64,000 nt of DNA, from positions 558,001 to 622,000 of the forward strand of contig NZ_CP023275.1 of NCBI RefSeq assembly GCF_002309535.1, given 5' to 3'. Both the position numbers and the translations under genes were made by a program. The notes under the pieces are model-generated. The model worked only from the letters and a program-made list of their open reading frames with translations. It did not search any database and was not told where the DNA came from. Source of the DNA: Sulfurospirillum diekertiae. Its GTDB lineage: Bacteria; Campylobacterota; Campylobacteria; Campylobacterales; Sulfurospirillaceae. Position 1 is the first letter of the stretch; each line of letters opens with the position of its first letter. Shown piece by piece: positions 29,462 to 40,742 of this stretch.

Positions 29462-30077
29462 TACTTTAGATTCTACCCACCAGTATCTTCTTAGCTCTCT
29501 TCGCGAAGGTACACTTCTTGCACCATGTGCTATTGGAGCTACCAAACAGACAAATGGTATTGGGAGCAGAGGTAATAGTTGGATTGGTGAAGTTGGAAAT
29601 TTTTTTTTCTCATTTTGTGTAGAAGAGAAACAGTTACCTCCTGATTTACCATTAGCTTCTAGCTCTATCTATTTTTCTGCTTTGATGAAGCAGGTTTTAG
29701 AGGAGCAAGGCTCGAAAATATGGTTAAAATGGCCCAATGATTTTTACTGTAATACGAAAAAAATTGGAGGGATGATTACCACGAAAACGGGTGCAAATAT
29801 TGTCTGCTCAGTAGGACTCAATATTAGCATTTCACCTAAAGATTTTGGAACTTTAGATATCATCGTCACACCAAATGCTTTAGCCAATGATTTAATTCAA
29901 AAGGTTGAGGAAAACATATCGTGGAAGAAAGTTTTTAGTAAATATAAGATAGAATTTGATCTAAATCGAAATTTTTCTTTCCATTTAGATGGCAAATTGG
30001 TCTCGTTACGTGATGCGATATTGTGTGATGATGGCTCTATAGAGCTAGAAAATAAAAAGGTGTACAGTTTACGATGA
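29442..30077 (+). CDS. birA: biotin--[acetyl-CoA-carboxylase] ligase
   Basis: Attaches biotin to the carboxyl-carrier protein. The 211 residues are the catalytic domain only: FDTLDSTHQYL, ATKQTNGIGSRGNSW (biotinyl-AMP loop, normally GRGRRGRxW), LKWPNDFYC..KKIGGM, and VGLNI. There is no N-terminal DNA-binding domain, so it should not be a repressor. The start is GTG 29442 with AAAAGG upstream, within the end of fmt. accD, a subunit of the enzyme complex it serves, lies at 53.6 kb. Confidence 0.93.
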   Translation: MVIHWFDTLDSTHQYLLSSLREGTLLAPCAIGATKQTNGIGSRGNSWIGEVGNFFFSFCVEEKQLPPDLPLASSSIYFSALMKQVLEEQGSKIWLKWPNDFYCNTKKIGGMITTKTGANIVCSVGLNISISPKDFGTLDIIVTPNALANDLIQKVEENISWKKVFSKYKIEFDLNRNFSFHLDGKLVSLRDAILCDDGSIELENKKVYSLR

Positions 30078-30859
30078 GTGAGATTATAGCGATAGCAAAT
30101 CAAAAGGGTGGTGTTGGTAAAACAACGACCGCTATCAATTTGGCTGCCTCCTTAGCAGTTGCTGAAAAGCGCGTGTTATTGATCGATATTGACCCTCAAG
30201 CCAATGCTACAACAGGCCTTGGTTTTCACAGAAGTGACTATGAATACAATATCTATCACGTTCTTATCGGCAGAAAGCGTCTCTCGCAAGTCATTCTTGA
30301 GACATCACTTTCAACGTTACATGTAGCACCGTCCAATATTGGTCTAGTAGGTGTTGAAAAAGAGTTTTATGACAATAATACGAAAGGGCGCGAGCTCATT
30401 TTGAAAACAAAAATTGAAGAGATTAAAGATCAATATGATTACATTATTATTGATTCACCGCCGGCACTTGGAAGTATTACCATTAATGCTTTGAGTGCAG
30501 CAAATTCCGTCATTATTCCTATCCAGTGCGAATTTTTTGCATTAGAGGGTTTGGCACAATTACTGAATACCGTGAAATTGATTAAAAAAACAATTAATCC
30601 GACACTTGAAATTAAAGGTTTTTTACCTACGATGTATAGCACACAAAACAATCTTTCAAAGCAAGTTTTTGCTGATCTTAAAGAACATTTTAAAAGTAAA
30701 TTGTTTGTTGACAAAGAGAGTGCTTCCTATGTAGTGATTCCTCGTAATATTAAACTTGCAGAATCTCCAAGCTTTGGCAAACCAATTATTTTATACGATG
30801 TAGAATCCCCTGGTTCTAAAGCGTACCAAAATCTTGCTAATTCGATTTTAGTGAGTTAA
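30074..30859 (+). CDS. parA: chromosome partitioning ATPase ParA/Soj
   Basis: A 261-residue deviant-Walker ATPase: IAIANQKGGVGKTTTAINLA at the start with the signature second Lys, DIDPQANATTGLG, and IIDSPPALG. It works with ParB on the chromosome origin region. ATG 30074 overlaps the birA stop (ATGA). parB follows directly. No parS palindrome was recognised near the pair. Confidence 0.96.
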   Translation: MSEIIAIANQKGGVGKTTTAINLAASLAVAEKRVLLIDIDPQANATTGLGFHRSDYEYNIYHVLIGRKRLSQVILETSLSTLHVAPSNIGLVGVEKEFYDNNTKGRELILKTKIEEIKDQYDYIIIDSPPALGSITINALSAANSVIIPIQCEFFALEGLAQLLNTVKLIKKTINPTLEIKGFLPTMYSTQNNLSKQVFADLKEHFKSKLFVDKESASYVVIPRNIKLAESPSFGKPIILYDVESPGSKAYQNLANSILVS

Positions 30860-30863
30860 TGTG

Positions 30864-31718
30864 ATGAGCGCAAAAAAAGTCTTAGGACGAGGGTTAAGTG
30901 CTATTATAGATGATGTTGAAGAAGCCTATAAACAAGATATTGAGCAGGCTAAAGATTTAGTGCGCGAAATTGATGTTGAGCGCATTTCTCCCAATCCTTA
31001 TCAACCACGTACACATTTTAATGAAGTTGCCTTAAAAGAGCTTAGCGAATCAATTAAGCGTCATGGATTACTACAACCTATTATTGTTGTAGCAAAAGAT
31101 GATAATTATATGCTATTAGCAGGTGAACGTCGTTTACGTGCAAGTAAACTCGCTGGCTTAACTAAAATTAAAGCGATTGTTGCAGACATTGAATCAAAAA
31201 ATCTGCGTGAATTAGCGCTGATTGAAAATATCCAAAGAGAAGATCTTAATCCTGTAGAGCTTGCCGTTGCTTATAAGGAACTTATTGAAGAGTATAAAAT
31301 AACTCAAGATGGACTCTCGGAGATTATTCACAAAAGTCGTACTCAAATTACAAATACAATTCGTTTGTTAAGCCTCAGTGAGCAAACTAAAAAATATCTT
31401 GCTGAAGGCATTCTCTCTCAAGGTCATGCCAAAGTGCTTGTAGGACTGGAACCTAAAGATGAAGAGACGATTGTTAACACCATTTTAGGTCAAAAACTTA
31501 GTGTTCGCGAAACCGAAGCCTTGGTTAAAAAACTAAAAAGCGCAGACGAAACGATTGGTAAAAAAGAAAAAATCATTTCTGCTATTCCTGAAGAACTTCA
31601 AACACTCAAAAGCAGACTCAAAGAGCTTGGTTTTGAGGCTACACCAAAAGCCAATACCATTACAATTCATTTTAAAAACGGTGAAGCAATCTGTACTTTT
31701 TTGGAGCAATTGAAGTAA
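30864..31718 (+). CDS. parB: chromosome partitioning protein ParB/Spo0J
   Basis: A 284-residue DNA-binding CTPase: ISPNPYQPRTHFNE, the GERR box LLAGERRLRASKLAG, ALIENIQREDLNPVE, a helix-turn-helix (QDGLSEIIHKSRTQITNTIRL) and a C-terminal dimerisation domain. ATG 30864 is preferred; a GTG just before it is also possible. A gap with an ATP-synthase promoter follows. Confidence 0.96.
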   Translation: MSAKKVLGRGLSAIIDDVEEAYKQDIEQAKDLVREIDVERISPNPYQPRTHFNEVALKELSESIKRHGLLQPIIVVAKDDNYMLLAGERRLRASKLAGLTKIKAIVADIESKNLRELALIENIQREDLNPVELAVAYKELIEEYKITQDGLSEIIHKSRTQITNTIRLLSLSEQTKKYLAEGILSQGHAKVLVGLEPKDEETIVNTILGQKLSVRETEALVKKLKSADETIGKKEKIISAIPEELQTLKSRLKELGFEATPKANTITIHFKNGEAICTFLEQLK

Positions 31719-31768
31719 TAATATTAGTTGTTTTGGTTAATTTAATAAACGATTTTCCTTTGCTGTGT

Positions 31769-31774
31769 TACAAT
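31769..31774 (+). promoter_or_regulatory. -10 box of the ATP synthase operon
   Basis: TACAAT within GTGTTACAATTCG, 86 bases upstream of the first atp gene. No clear -35. The 142-base gap also has a good RBS (AAAGGAGC) before atpF'. The position is plausible but not unique. Confidence 0.4.
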
Positions 31775-31860
31775 TCGCGCAAAATTTTGATACAGCAATC
31801 TTGTTTGTGCTAAAAAATCTTAAAAATTGAGTCTGATCTCGAGCTAAAGGAGCAAGAAAT

Positions 31861-32283
31861 ATGTTGGATATTATCCCAGCACTGTTACTGGTGACTGGAA
31901 CTGTATTTTTAGTTTTGTTAATACTTCTTAACAAAACACTTTATAGACCCCTTCTGGAGTTTATCGACAATAGAAATAACTCTATTAATCGTGACTTAGA
32001 AAATGCAGGGAAAAATGCCAGTGACGTTGTAGCCTACTATAAAGAAGTAGAAACGATTTTGTCTGAGGGCAAAATGGAAGCAGCTAAAATTAGAGAAGCT
32101 GCACTGAGTGAAGCAAAAGAAAAAGCTGCAAAAAAAATTGAACAAAAAAAGAGTGATCTTGAAGTTCAAAGCGTAGTATTCTTCAAAGCTTTAGAGTCAG
32201 AAAAAGATGAGTTTAAAAATGGTCTGTTGGCACAAATGCCTCTCTTCAAAGAGAGTATTTCTGCTAAACTGAGCCATATTTAA
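31861..32283 (+). CDS. atpF': ATP synthase F0 subunit b'
   Basis: A 140-residue protein with one N-terminal membrane span (about 4-22: IPALLLVTGTVFLVLLILL) and a long charged helix, the peripheral-stalk layout. With the following b subunit it forms a b/b' heterodimer. The start ATG 31861 has AAAGGAGC. Order b'-b-delta-alpha-gamma-beta-epsilon; atpB (a) and atpE (c) are elsewhere, as in Campylobacter. Confidence 0.9.
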   Translation: MLDIIPALLLVTGTVFLVLLILLNKTLYRPLLEFIDNRNNSINRDLENAGKNASDVVAYYKEVETILSEGKMEAAKIREAALSEAKEKAAKKIEQKKSDLEVQSVVFFKALESEKDEFKNGLLAQMPLFKESISAKLSHI

Positions 32284-32296
32284 AAGGAGTATGTGG

Positions 32297-32812
32297 ATGA
32301 AAATGAACTATATTTTATTTTTATTAGCTCCAATAGCACTATTTGCTAATGCGGGTGAAAGTGATGGTGCAAGCGATATCATCCCTCGAACCATTAACTT
32401 TTTAATCTTTGCTGCAATTATGTACTATTATGTTGCCGATGCTGCTAAGCAATGGTATTGTGGACGTAAAAACGAGATTGCAACAAAATTGGATTCTATT
32501 CAGGTAAAACTTAAAGAATCAAATAGTAAAAAAGAGAATGCCCTTCTAAAAGTTGAGGAAGCAAAAGCGAATGCAAGAGCTCTTGTTGAAACAGCAAAAA
32601 AAGAGGCGATTCTTTTAAGTGATAAAATAGCACAAGAAGCAGATGCTGAGATTGCAAATTTGTCAAAAACATTTGAAGATCGTATTGGTGTTGAACGTCG
32701 TAAAATGCAAAGAACGATCGTATGTGAAGTTTTAGATGAGATGTTCAAAGAAGGATCTATCTCTTTAGATAATGATGAGATGGTTAAAATTGTCAATAAG
32801 AAGGTTGCATAA
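32297..32812 (+). CDS. atpF: ATP synthase F0 subunit b
   Basis: A 171-residue stalk subunit. It begins with a signal-peptide-like segment (NYILFLLAPIALFANA), then a membrane span (TINFLIFAAIMYYYVADAA), then a long Lys/Glu/Ala coiled coil, so the N-terminus may be processed. ATG 32297 has better spacing from AAGGAG than ATG 32291. Its stop overlaps atpH by one base (TAATG). Confidence 0.92.
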   Translation: MKMNYILFLLAPIALFANAGESDGASDIIPRTINFLIFAAIMYYYVADAAKQWYCGRKNEIATKLDSIQVKLKESNSKKENALLKVEEAKANARALVETAKKEAILLSDKIAQEADAEIANLSKTFEDRIGVERRKMQRTIVCEVLDEMFKEGSISLDNDEMVKIVNKKVA

Positions 32813-33342
32813 TGAGTGGAGCGATAGCAAAAAAATATGTTAATGCTCTCATGAGTGGATGTACGGATAGCGAACTTACAGAAGTTTATGGCGTATTGGT
32901 TCAATTGGTTGAGGCATTTAAGCTAGAGAAGTTTATTAACATTATTCTTTCACCAGACGTAACATCAAAATCGAAAGAAGAGTTGGTTCTCTCTTTGGTT
33001 GATACTAAAAACATAAAATTCCAAAATTTGATTAAATTGATTAATAGTAACGATCGATTAAAATTGATCCCACATATGGCTAAAGAGCTTAAATATCAAC
33101 TCTCTTTGAAAAACAATAGTTTTGAAGGTAGTGTATCAACTAACTTTAAAATGAGCCAAACGCAAGTTGCTATGTTAGAAGAAAATTTCAGTAAAAAATT
33201 TAACGCTAAAATCAATTTAAATGCCAATGCAAATGCGTATCCTGGGATTAAAGTTGAGTTAGATGATTTAGGTGTTGAAGTAAGCTTTTCTCTTGAGCGA
33301 CTTAAAGCTCAAATGACAGAGCATATTTTAAAAGCAATTTAA
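32812..33342 (+). CDS. atpH: ATP synthase F1 subunit delta
   Basis: The 176 residues fit the OSCP/delta family: GAIAKKYVNALMSG at the start, a helical N-domain, and the C-terminal PGIKVELDDLGVEVSFSLERLK. It connects the stalk to the F1 head. ATG 32812 overlaps the atpF stop. Confidence 0.93.
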   Translation: MSGAIAKKYVNALMSGCTDSELTEVYGVLVQLVEAFKLEKFINIILSPDVTSKSKEELVLSLVDTKNIKFQNLIKLINSNDRLKLIPHMAKELKYQLSLKNNSFEGSVSTNFKMSQTQVAMLEENFSKKFNAKINLNANANAYPGIKVELDDLGVEVSFSLERLKAQMTEHILKAI

Positions 33343-33377
33343 TAATACATAGATAAAAGAAAGTTAAGGAGTAATGT

Positions 33378-34895
33378 GTGGGAGCAAAAATGAAAGCTGA
33401 CGAAATCAGTTCAATCATTAAAGAGCGTATTGAAAACTTTGAGCTTAATGTTGATATCGAAGAGACAGGAAAAGTTATTTCTGTCGCTGATGGTGTTGCC
33501 AATGTTTATGGTTTGAAAAACGTTATGGCCGGTGAAATGGTTGAGTTTGAGAATGGCGAGAGAGGAATGGCATTAAACCTTGAAGAATCAAGTGTTGGTA
33601 TCGTTGTCCTTGGTAGTTGTACTGATATCAAAGAAGGTTCATCTGTTAAAAGATTATCAAAACTTTTACGTGTACCTGTGGGTGAAGCATTGGTTGGTCG
33701 TGTTGTTAACTCATTAGGCGATCCTATTGATGCTAAAGGGCCTATTAATTCAACCGAAACACGTTTCGTTGAAGAAAAAGCGCATGGTATTATGGCACGT
33801 AAATCCGTCCATGAACCACTCCAAACGGGTATTAAAGCGATTGATGCGCTTGTTCCAATTGGTCGAGGACAAAGAGAGCTTATTATCGGTGATAGACAAA
33901 CGGGTAAAACAACGATTGCAATTGATGCTATCATCAATCAAAAAGGTCAAAATGTTACATGTATTTATGTAGCGATTGGTCAAAAACAATCTACCGTTGC
34001 ACAAGTGGTTAAAAAACTTGAAGAACACGGTGCAATGGATTATACTATTATTGTCAATGCAGGTGCCAGTGATTCAGCAGCAATGCAGTTCTTAGCACCA
34101 TATACAGGCGTTTCTATGGGTGAGTATTTTAGAGACAGTGGTAAGCATGCCCTCATCGTTTACGATGATCTTTCAAAACATGCTGTTGCTTATCGTGAAA
34201 TGTCATTGATTTTAAGACGTCCTCCAGGTCGTGAAGCGTACCCAGGCGATGTTTTCTATCTACACTCAAGACTTCTTGAGCGTGCTGCAAAAGTTAACGA
34301 TGAATTAGGTGCAGGTTCTTTGACTGCTCTTCCAATTATTGAAACACAAGCTGGTGACGTATCAGCGTATATTCCAACTAACGTTATTTCAATTACAGAT
34401 GGTCAAATCTTTTTGGAATCCGACCTCTTTAACTCAGGTATTCGCCCAGCAATTAACGTTGGTTTATCTGTTTCTCGTGTTGGTGGTGCTGCACAAATTA
34501 AAGCAACCAAACAAGTTGCAGGTACAATGAGACTTGACCTTGCTCAATATCGTGAGCTTCAAGCATTTGCACAATTTGCAAGTGATCTTGATGAATCAAG
34601 CCGTAAACAATTAGAGCGTGGTCAACGAATGGTTGAACTCTTGAAACAGCCTCCTTATGCGCCAATTCCTGTTGAAAAACAAGTTTTGATTATTTTTGCA
34701 GGTGCTAAAGGGTACTTAGATAGTATTGACGTCAAGTCAGTAAGTCGTTTTGAAGCGGAACTTAACTCTTATGTTGAAGCGAAGTATGCAGATATTTTTG
34801 AACAACTTAAAGCTAAAAAAGCGATTGATAAAGAGCTTGAAGAGCTACTACATAAGGCATTGAGCGAGTTTAAAGCGACGTTTGCAGTCAAGTAA
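33378..34895 (+). CDS. atpA: ATP synthase F1 subunit alpha
   Basis: The 505-residue non-catalytic nucleotide-binding subunit: [13 protein letters not shown] (Walker A, about 172-184), [11 protein letters not shown] (Walker B), the arginine finger region in [18 protein letters not shown] 33378 has AGGAG upstream; ATG 33390 is an equally possible start. Standard member of the F1 complex on the cytoplasmic face of the membrane. Confidence 0.97.
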   Translation: MGAKMKADEISSIIKERIENFELNVDIEETGKVISVADGVANVYGLKNVMAGEMVEFENGERGMALNLEESSVGIVVLGSCTDIKEGSSVKRLSKLLRVPVGEALVGRVVNSLGDPIDAKGPINSTETRFVEEKAHGIMARKSVHEPLQTGIKAIDALVPIGRGQRELIIGDRQTGKTTIAIDAIINQKGQNVTCIYVAIGQKQSTVAQVVKKLEEHGAMDYTIIVNAGASDSAAMQFLAPYTGVSMGEYFRDSGKHALIVYDDLSKHAVAYREMSLILRRPPGREAYPGDVFYLHSRLLERAAKVNDELGAGSLTALPIIETQAGDVSAYIPTNVISITDGQIFLESDLFNSGIRPAINVGLSVSRVGGAAQIKATKQVAGTMRLDLAQYRELQAFAQFASDLDESSRKQLERGQRMVELLKQPPYAPIPVEKQVLIIFAGAKGYLDSIDVKSVSRFEAELNSYVEAKYADIFEQLKAKKAIDKELEELLHKALSEFKATFAVK

Positions 34896-34904
34896 GGATA
34901 AGCT

Positions 34905-35789
34905 ATGGCAAACCTTAAAGAGATAAAGAGAAAAATCAAGAGTGTTCAAAATACTCAAAAGACGACACGGGCTATGAAGCTTGTTTCCACTGCAAAGTTG
35001 AAACGAGCAGAAATGGCTGCAAAGCAATCACGTGTGTATGCCGTTAAGATTAACGAAGTGCTCTCTGAAATTGCATATAAAATTAATCAGTACAAAAATG
35101 GTGCTGCTGAAAGTCGTTTCTTTGATAAAAATGAAACTCCAAGCACGATAGATGTTATTTTTGTGACAGCAGATAAAGGATTGTGTGGTGGCTTTAATAT
35201 TCAAACGATTAAAGCTGTTCGTAACCTTTTAACCGAAAATGCAGAGAAAAAAGTGACGGTTAGACTTCGTGCTGTTGGAAGAAAAGGTATGGCATTTTTC
35301 AATTTTCAAGGAACTGAACTTTTGACCTCTTATGCTGGTGTAAGTTCATCTCCAAGCTATGAAAAAGCACAAGAAATTATTCAAAGTGCCATTAATGATT
35401 TTGTCGAAGGTAAAACAGATAAAGTTATCTTAGTCCATAATGGTTACAAAAATATGATTTCACAGGAGTTAAAAATCGTGGATGTTGTACCTGTACAATC
35501 TCCTCTTGAGACACTTGAAACGAGCTCTTTAATGGAATTAGAGCCTGATGAGAGTGGTGAAGAGATTTTGGACTCATTGTTACAAAAATATTTTGAATTC
35601 AATATGTATTATGCATTGGTTGATTCATTAGCTGCTGAACACAGCGCACGTATGCAAGCAATGGAAAATGCAACAAATAACGCCAAAGAACGTGTGGGTA
35701 TTTTAACTTTGGCATACAATAAAGCTAGACAAGAGTCTATTACTACTGAACTCATTGAGATCATCAGTGGTGTAGAATCTATGAAATAA
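34905..35789 (+). CDS. atpG: ATP synthase F1 subunit gamma
   Basis: The 294-residue central shaft. It starts with [23 protein letters not shown] and ends with a conserved helix ([15 protein letters not shown]); GLCGGFN lies near residue 92. ATG 34905 has AAGGAT upstream, ten bases after atpA. Confidence 0.97.
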   Translation: MANLKEIKRKIKSVQNTQKTTRAMKLVSTAKLKRAEMAAKQSRVYAVKINEVLSEIAYKINQYKNGAAESRFFDKNETPSTIDVIFVTADKGLCGGFNIQTIKAVRNLLTENAEKKVTVRLRAVGRKGMAFFNFQGTELLTSYAGVSSSPSYEKAQEIIQSAINDFVEGKTDKVILVHNGYKNMISQELKIVDVVPVQSPLETLETSSLMELEPDESGEEILDSLLQKYFEFNMYYALVDSLAAEHSARMQAMENATNNAKERVGILTLAYNKARQESITTELIEIISGVESMK

Positions 35790-37220
<1,431 letters not shown>

Positions 37221-37239
37221 GAAGCGATAAGGTTAAAAA

Positions 37240-37635
37240 ATGAATACATTAAAATTAGAAATTGTGACTCCAACAGGTCAAATTTTTGCTAACGATGTAA
37301 AGAGTGTTACGCTTCCAGGCAAAGAGGGTGAGTTTGGTGTTTTACCAAATCACGCCTCTTTAGTAACGCTATTACAAGCAGGCGTAATTGATATTGAGCT
37401 TAAAGATGGCAATCATGATGTTGTTGCGATTAATTGGGGTCATGTCAAAGTCGATGAAAATTCTGTAACTGTTTTAGCTGATGGTGCTGTCTCAATTGGT
37501 GGAACTACTGAAAGTGAAGTAGCAAAATCTCTAGAAGCTGCTAAGCAACTTCTAGAGAGCATTAGTGACTCAGATGTCGCTATTGCTATGGCTACAGCAA
37601 AAATCGACTCAATTGCAAAAACAAGGAAGTTTTAA
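37240..37635 (+). CDS. atpC: ATP synthase F1 subunit epsilon
   Basis: The 131-residue regulatory subunit: KLEIVTPTGQIF, LPGKEGEFGVLPNHASLVTLL (the conserved N-domain), and a C-terminal helical pair. It ends the atp operon; the ExbB-type gene follows five bases later and may be co-transcribed. Confidence 0.95.
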   Translation: MNTLKLEIVTPTGQIFANDVKSVTLPGKEGEFGVLPNHASLVTLLQAGVIDIELKDGNHDVVAINWGHVKVDENSVTVLADGAVSIGGTTESEVAKSLEAAKQLLESISDSDVAIAMATAKIDSIAKTRKF

Positions 37636-37640
37636 ATCTT

Positions 37641-38228
37641 ATGTCATCATTTGAATTATTTTTGAACTATTTTGCAAGAAGTGGTTTTTTTACGTGGGTG
37701 ATTTTGATCTGGCTATCTGCTTATTTTATCATAACATGTGGTATCTTCTTTAGTAGGTATCTTTACTTGGGTTATTGGCTTTCAATTGAAAAAAATTCGC
37801 TAGAATCAATGCTCATGGGGGCTAAGAATGTACGTGATGATTCAATTCTGAGAAAATGTTCAAGTGCAGCAGGCGCTTCGGAAAAACTTTTGAATGTATG
37901 TAAAAATGTTGCTGAAAAAAATGCAACCAGCGGTTTATGGATGCTTTCTATTATTGCCTCAACAGCACCTTTTATTGGATTGTTTGGAACGGTTGTTTCA
38001 ATTTTGCAAACATTTAGTGGGCTTGGTCAATCAGGTAGCGCATCTCTTGGTGTAATAGCTCCAGCAATTAGTGAAGCCTTAGTTGCAACAGCTACAGGCA
38101 TTTTTGTAGCTATACCCGCATACAGTACAAATCTCTTTCTTCGAAGAAAAGCTTATGAAGTGATTGTCTATGTACAAAGAGAAGTAGATATTTTGCTCTC
38201 TGCAAACGAAACAAGACGAGATAGCTAA
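37641..38228 (+). CDS. exbB: MotA/TolQ/ExbB family proton channel protein
   Basis: A 195-residue inner-membrane protein with three spans (about 15-38, 95-125, 135-165). The last two carry the family pattern STAPFIGLFGTVVSIL and PAISEALVATATGIFVAIPA. Together with the next gene it uses proton flow to energise the following TolA/TonB-like protein. Placement before tolB and pal says it works as TolQ in this cell. The name exbB or tolQ is a matter of convention. Confidence 0.92.
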   Translation: MSSFELFLNYFARSGFFTWVILIWLSAYFIITCGIFFSRYLYLGYWLSIEKNSLESMLMGAKNVRDDSILRKCSSAAGASEKLLNVCKNVAEKNATSGLWMLSIIASTAPFIGLFGTVVSILQTFSGLGQSGSASLGVIAPAISEALVATATGIFVAIPAYSTNLFLRRKAYEVIVYVQREVDILLSANETRRDS

Positions 38229-38229
38229 C

Positions 38230-38622
38230 ATGATGAGTCAATTGGATGAAGTACCAGAACTAAACATTACTCCACTGGTGGATATTATGTTGGTACTCCT
38301 CGCCATTTTAATGGTAACAACACCTGCATTAGTTTATGAAGAGGTGATTAAACTTCCCGATGGTAGTAAATCAGCTGTTGTTAGTAAACTTCCTGAACTT
38401 GAAATTCGGGTAACGAAAGATAAAAAAGTTTACATAAAAAGTGATAACTTTACTCTTGCCGAATTTCCTGATAGTTTTATGATGCAAAAAAGTAAATATC
38501 CACTTAAGAGCATTGTTTATATTAAAGCTGATGAAGGTCTCTCTTATAAAGATGTCATGTTTGTGCTCAAAACAATTAAGCAGGCTGGTTTTACGAACGT
38601 ATCTTTAGAAACGAATGGATAA
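38230..38622 (+). CDS. exbD: ExbD/TolR family protein
   Basis: A 130-residue protein with one N-terminal membrane span containing the functional Asp in NITPLVDIMLVLLAILMVT (about residue 18), then a periplasmic domain. It partners the preceding channel protein. ATG 38230 or 38233, two bases after the upstream stop. Confidence 0.92.
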   Translation: MMSQLDEVPELNITPLVDIMLVLLAILMVTTPALVYEEVIKLPDGSKSAVVSKLPELEIRVTKDKKVYIKSDNFTLAEFPDSFMMQKSKYPLKSIVYIKADEGLSYKDVMFVLKTIKQAGFTNVSLETNG

Positions 38623-38627
38623 ATACT

Positions 38628-39404
38628 GTGTCGAGTGTGAATAGATATGCCTCTTTTGGATGGACTTTGTCCATCCTTCTCTATATATGTCTTTTAGTTG
38701 GTCTCGCTTATGTTTTAAGCTCTCAAAAAGATACTATCAAAAATTATACTTCAAACAAAGATCCTATGAATGTTGCTTTGGTTGAGCGCAAAAAGAATGA
38801 CTCAGAAAAGCCAAAAGAGGAACGAAAAAAAGAAGAGGTCCAAAAACCAGTTGAAAAACCGGCAGAAAAACCTGTCTCTGAAGAGAAAAAAGTTGCTTCT
38901 TCTCCAAAAGAAGCTGTAAAGAGTCAATCACTTAGAGGTCTCTTTGAAGATATTAACACTTCCAAATTACCTCCTGATGCAAAAGAACAGAAAAAAGACC
39001 AAACTACGCCAACACGTATCAAACCGAATAAAGAAGAGACAAAAGAAAAAAGTGAGAATGCAGCATCTAAAATTGCTAACTCATTGAACTTTTCTGAGCA
39101 AAAACATTCAATTGATACTAAAAAAGGTGGAGAGTATGACCCTTTCATTGGTAAAGTACAAGAGATCTTAGAAGAAAATTGGCAAAAGACGATTGATACA
39201 GAAAATGGAAATGTCGCTAAGGTTGTAATCAAAGTAAGTGATCGAGGAACCTTTAGTTATAAAATAGTTTCTTTGTCTTATAATAATGAATTTAACACGA
39301 AACTCAAAGAATTCTTAAAAGCTATGGAAAGTGTAGAATTTCCAAAGTACGAAAAAGGACCACTTTTTGAGATGCAGGTTGAATTTAAAGATATAAAGGA
39401 GTAA
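38628..39404 (+). CDS. tolA: TolA/TonB-like energy-transducing protein
   Basis: The 258 residues have one N-terminal span (about 9-30), a Lys/Glu/Pro-rich stalk (KEERKKEEVQKPVEKPAEKP) and a C-terminal TonB/TolA-like domain (about 175-258). It crosses the periplasm and links ExbB/ExbD to TolB and Pal. The start is GTG 38628. Identity rests on layout and context more than on sequence. Confidence 0.85.
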   Translation: MSSVNRYASFGWTLSILLYICLLVGLAYVLSSQKDTIKNYTSNKDPMNVALVERKKNDSEKPKEERKKEEVQKPVEKPAEKPVSEEKKVASSPKEAVKSQSLRGLFEDINTSKLPPDAKEQKKDQTTPTRIKPNKEETKEKSENAASKIANSLNFSEQKHSIDTKKGGEYDPFIGKVQEILEENWQKTIDTENGNVAKVVIKVSDRGTFSYKIVSLSYNNEFNTKLKEFLKAMESVEFPKYEKGPLFEMQVEFKDIKE

Positions 39405-39407
39405 AAC

Positions 39408-40676
39408 ATGATCAAAAAAATAGTTGCTTTCTTCTTTTTAACAATTTTTGCATATGCTTCAGATGCAACAGTAGAAATTGTAAAAAAAATAGATGTGCTA
39501 CCCAAAATTGCGGTACAAGATGCAAGTCCAAAAAATGTTGATTTGGAATTTAGAAAAAGTTTTTTTAAACTTATTGCAGGAGATTTGCGCGTTAGTAGCC
39601 ATTTTAATGTACTTGACGAATATTTGCAAAGTAGTTATGAAGGGGGACCTTTAGAAAATTTTCTATCAGATAAAAAAGTAGATATGATTTTGCGTTTTAG
39701 TTTAGGTCAAGATTTCAATACGGCATCCGCAAATGTAAAATTGATTAATGCTAAAACGGGTGCAACAACTTTTGAAAAATCGTATAGTATTAGTGATAAA
39801 AAAAGAAACCCTTTTTTGGCACATAAAATTGTTGTTGATGCAAATGATCAAGTGGGTGCACCTTCGGTCAAATGGATGGAGCAATCAGTTTTATTCGCAC
39901 GGTATACAGAAGCAAAAAAAAGTGAAATTGTCATTTCAGATTATACACTCAGCTATCAAAAATTGATTGTTTCTGGTGGTCTAAATGTCTTTCCTAAATG
40001 GGCGAATACAGAACAAAGTGCATTTTTTTACACTTCCTATAATGGTGCTGAACCAACTATCTACAGGTATGATTTAAAAGATGGGAGTAGAAAAAGTATT
40101 ATTTCAAGTTCTGGAATGCTTGTTTGCTCTGATATTTCAAAAGATGGTAATAAGTTACTTCTGACGATGGCACCTAAAGATCATCCAGATATTTATTTGT
40201 ATGATTTGCAGAGTAGAAAAATCACTAAAATTACTGATTATGCAGGTATTAATGTGAATGGAAACTTTATCGATAATGATAAACGCATCGCCTTTGTTTC
40301 TGATCGACTAGGAAATCCTGATATATTTGCACAAGGAATTTATGATAAAAGCTTTGAAAAGCTCGTTTATCATGGAAAAAATAAGAATTCAATCTCAACC
40401 TATGATAATTATATTGTTTACTCAAGTAGAGAAGGGGATAGTGAATTTGGACGAAATACTTTTAATCTCTATTTAATTTCAACAAAAACAGATTATCTTA
40501 GACAATTGACTGCATCTGGAGAAAATCTTTATCCACGTTTTTCGCAAGATCCTGATACTATTATGTTTATAAAACAATTTGGAAATCAGAGTGCTTTGGG
40601 GATAATTCGACTAAATGCAAACAAAACATATCAGTTTCCGTTAAAAATAGGTAAACTTCAGTCAATAGACTGGTGA
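39408..40676 (+). CDS. tolB: Tol-Pal system protein TolB
   Basis: The 422-residue periplasmic protein begins with a signal peptide (IKKIVAFFFLTIFAYA) and has an N-terminal mixed domain. A WD-like beta-propeller follows, with repeats such as DGNKLLLTMAPKDHPDIYLYDL and DKRIAFVSDRLGNPDIF. It links Pal to TolA. ATG 39408 follows AAGGAG. Confidence 0.95.
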   Translation: MIKKIVAFFFLTIFAYASDATVEIVKKIDVLPKIAVQDASPKNVDLEFRKSFFKLIAGDLRVSSHFNVLDEYLQSSYEGGPLENFLSDKKVDMILRFSLGQDFNTASANVKLINAKTGATTFEKSYSISDKKRNPFLAHKIVVDANDQVGAPSVKWMEQSVLFARYTEAKKSEIVISDYTLSYQKLIVSGGLNVFPKWANTEQSAFFYTSYNGAEPTIYRYDLKDGSRKSIISSSGMLVCSDISKDGNKLLLTMAPKDHPDIYLYDLQSRKITKITDYAGINVNGNFIDNDKRIAFVSDRLGNPDIFAQGIYDKSFEKLVYHGKNKNSISTYDNYIVYSSREGDSEFGRNTFNLYLISTKTDYLRQLTASGENLYPRFSQDPDTIMFIKQFGNQSALGIIRLNANKTYQFPLKIGKLQSIDW

Positions 40677-40695
40677 TTTTTTAAAAAAAATGTGG

Positions 40696-40701
40696 TATAA
40701 T
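40696..40701 (+). promoter_or_regulatory. -10 box of pal
   Basis: TATAAT within GTGGTATAATTCC, 41 bases upstream of the pal ATG and 20 bases after the tolB stop. It would give pal extra transcription independent of the tol operon. Confidence 0.65.
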
Positions 40702-40742
40702 TCCGAAGTTTTTAAATTTGAACTTTTAAAAAGGATCTAATA

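Noticed and set aside
30074..31860. parS site near parA/parB
   Set aside because: I looked for a TGTTTCACGTGAAACA-like palindrome around the genes and saw none; TTACATGTAA does not match it and none of its exact copies lies in parAB.
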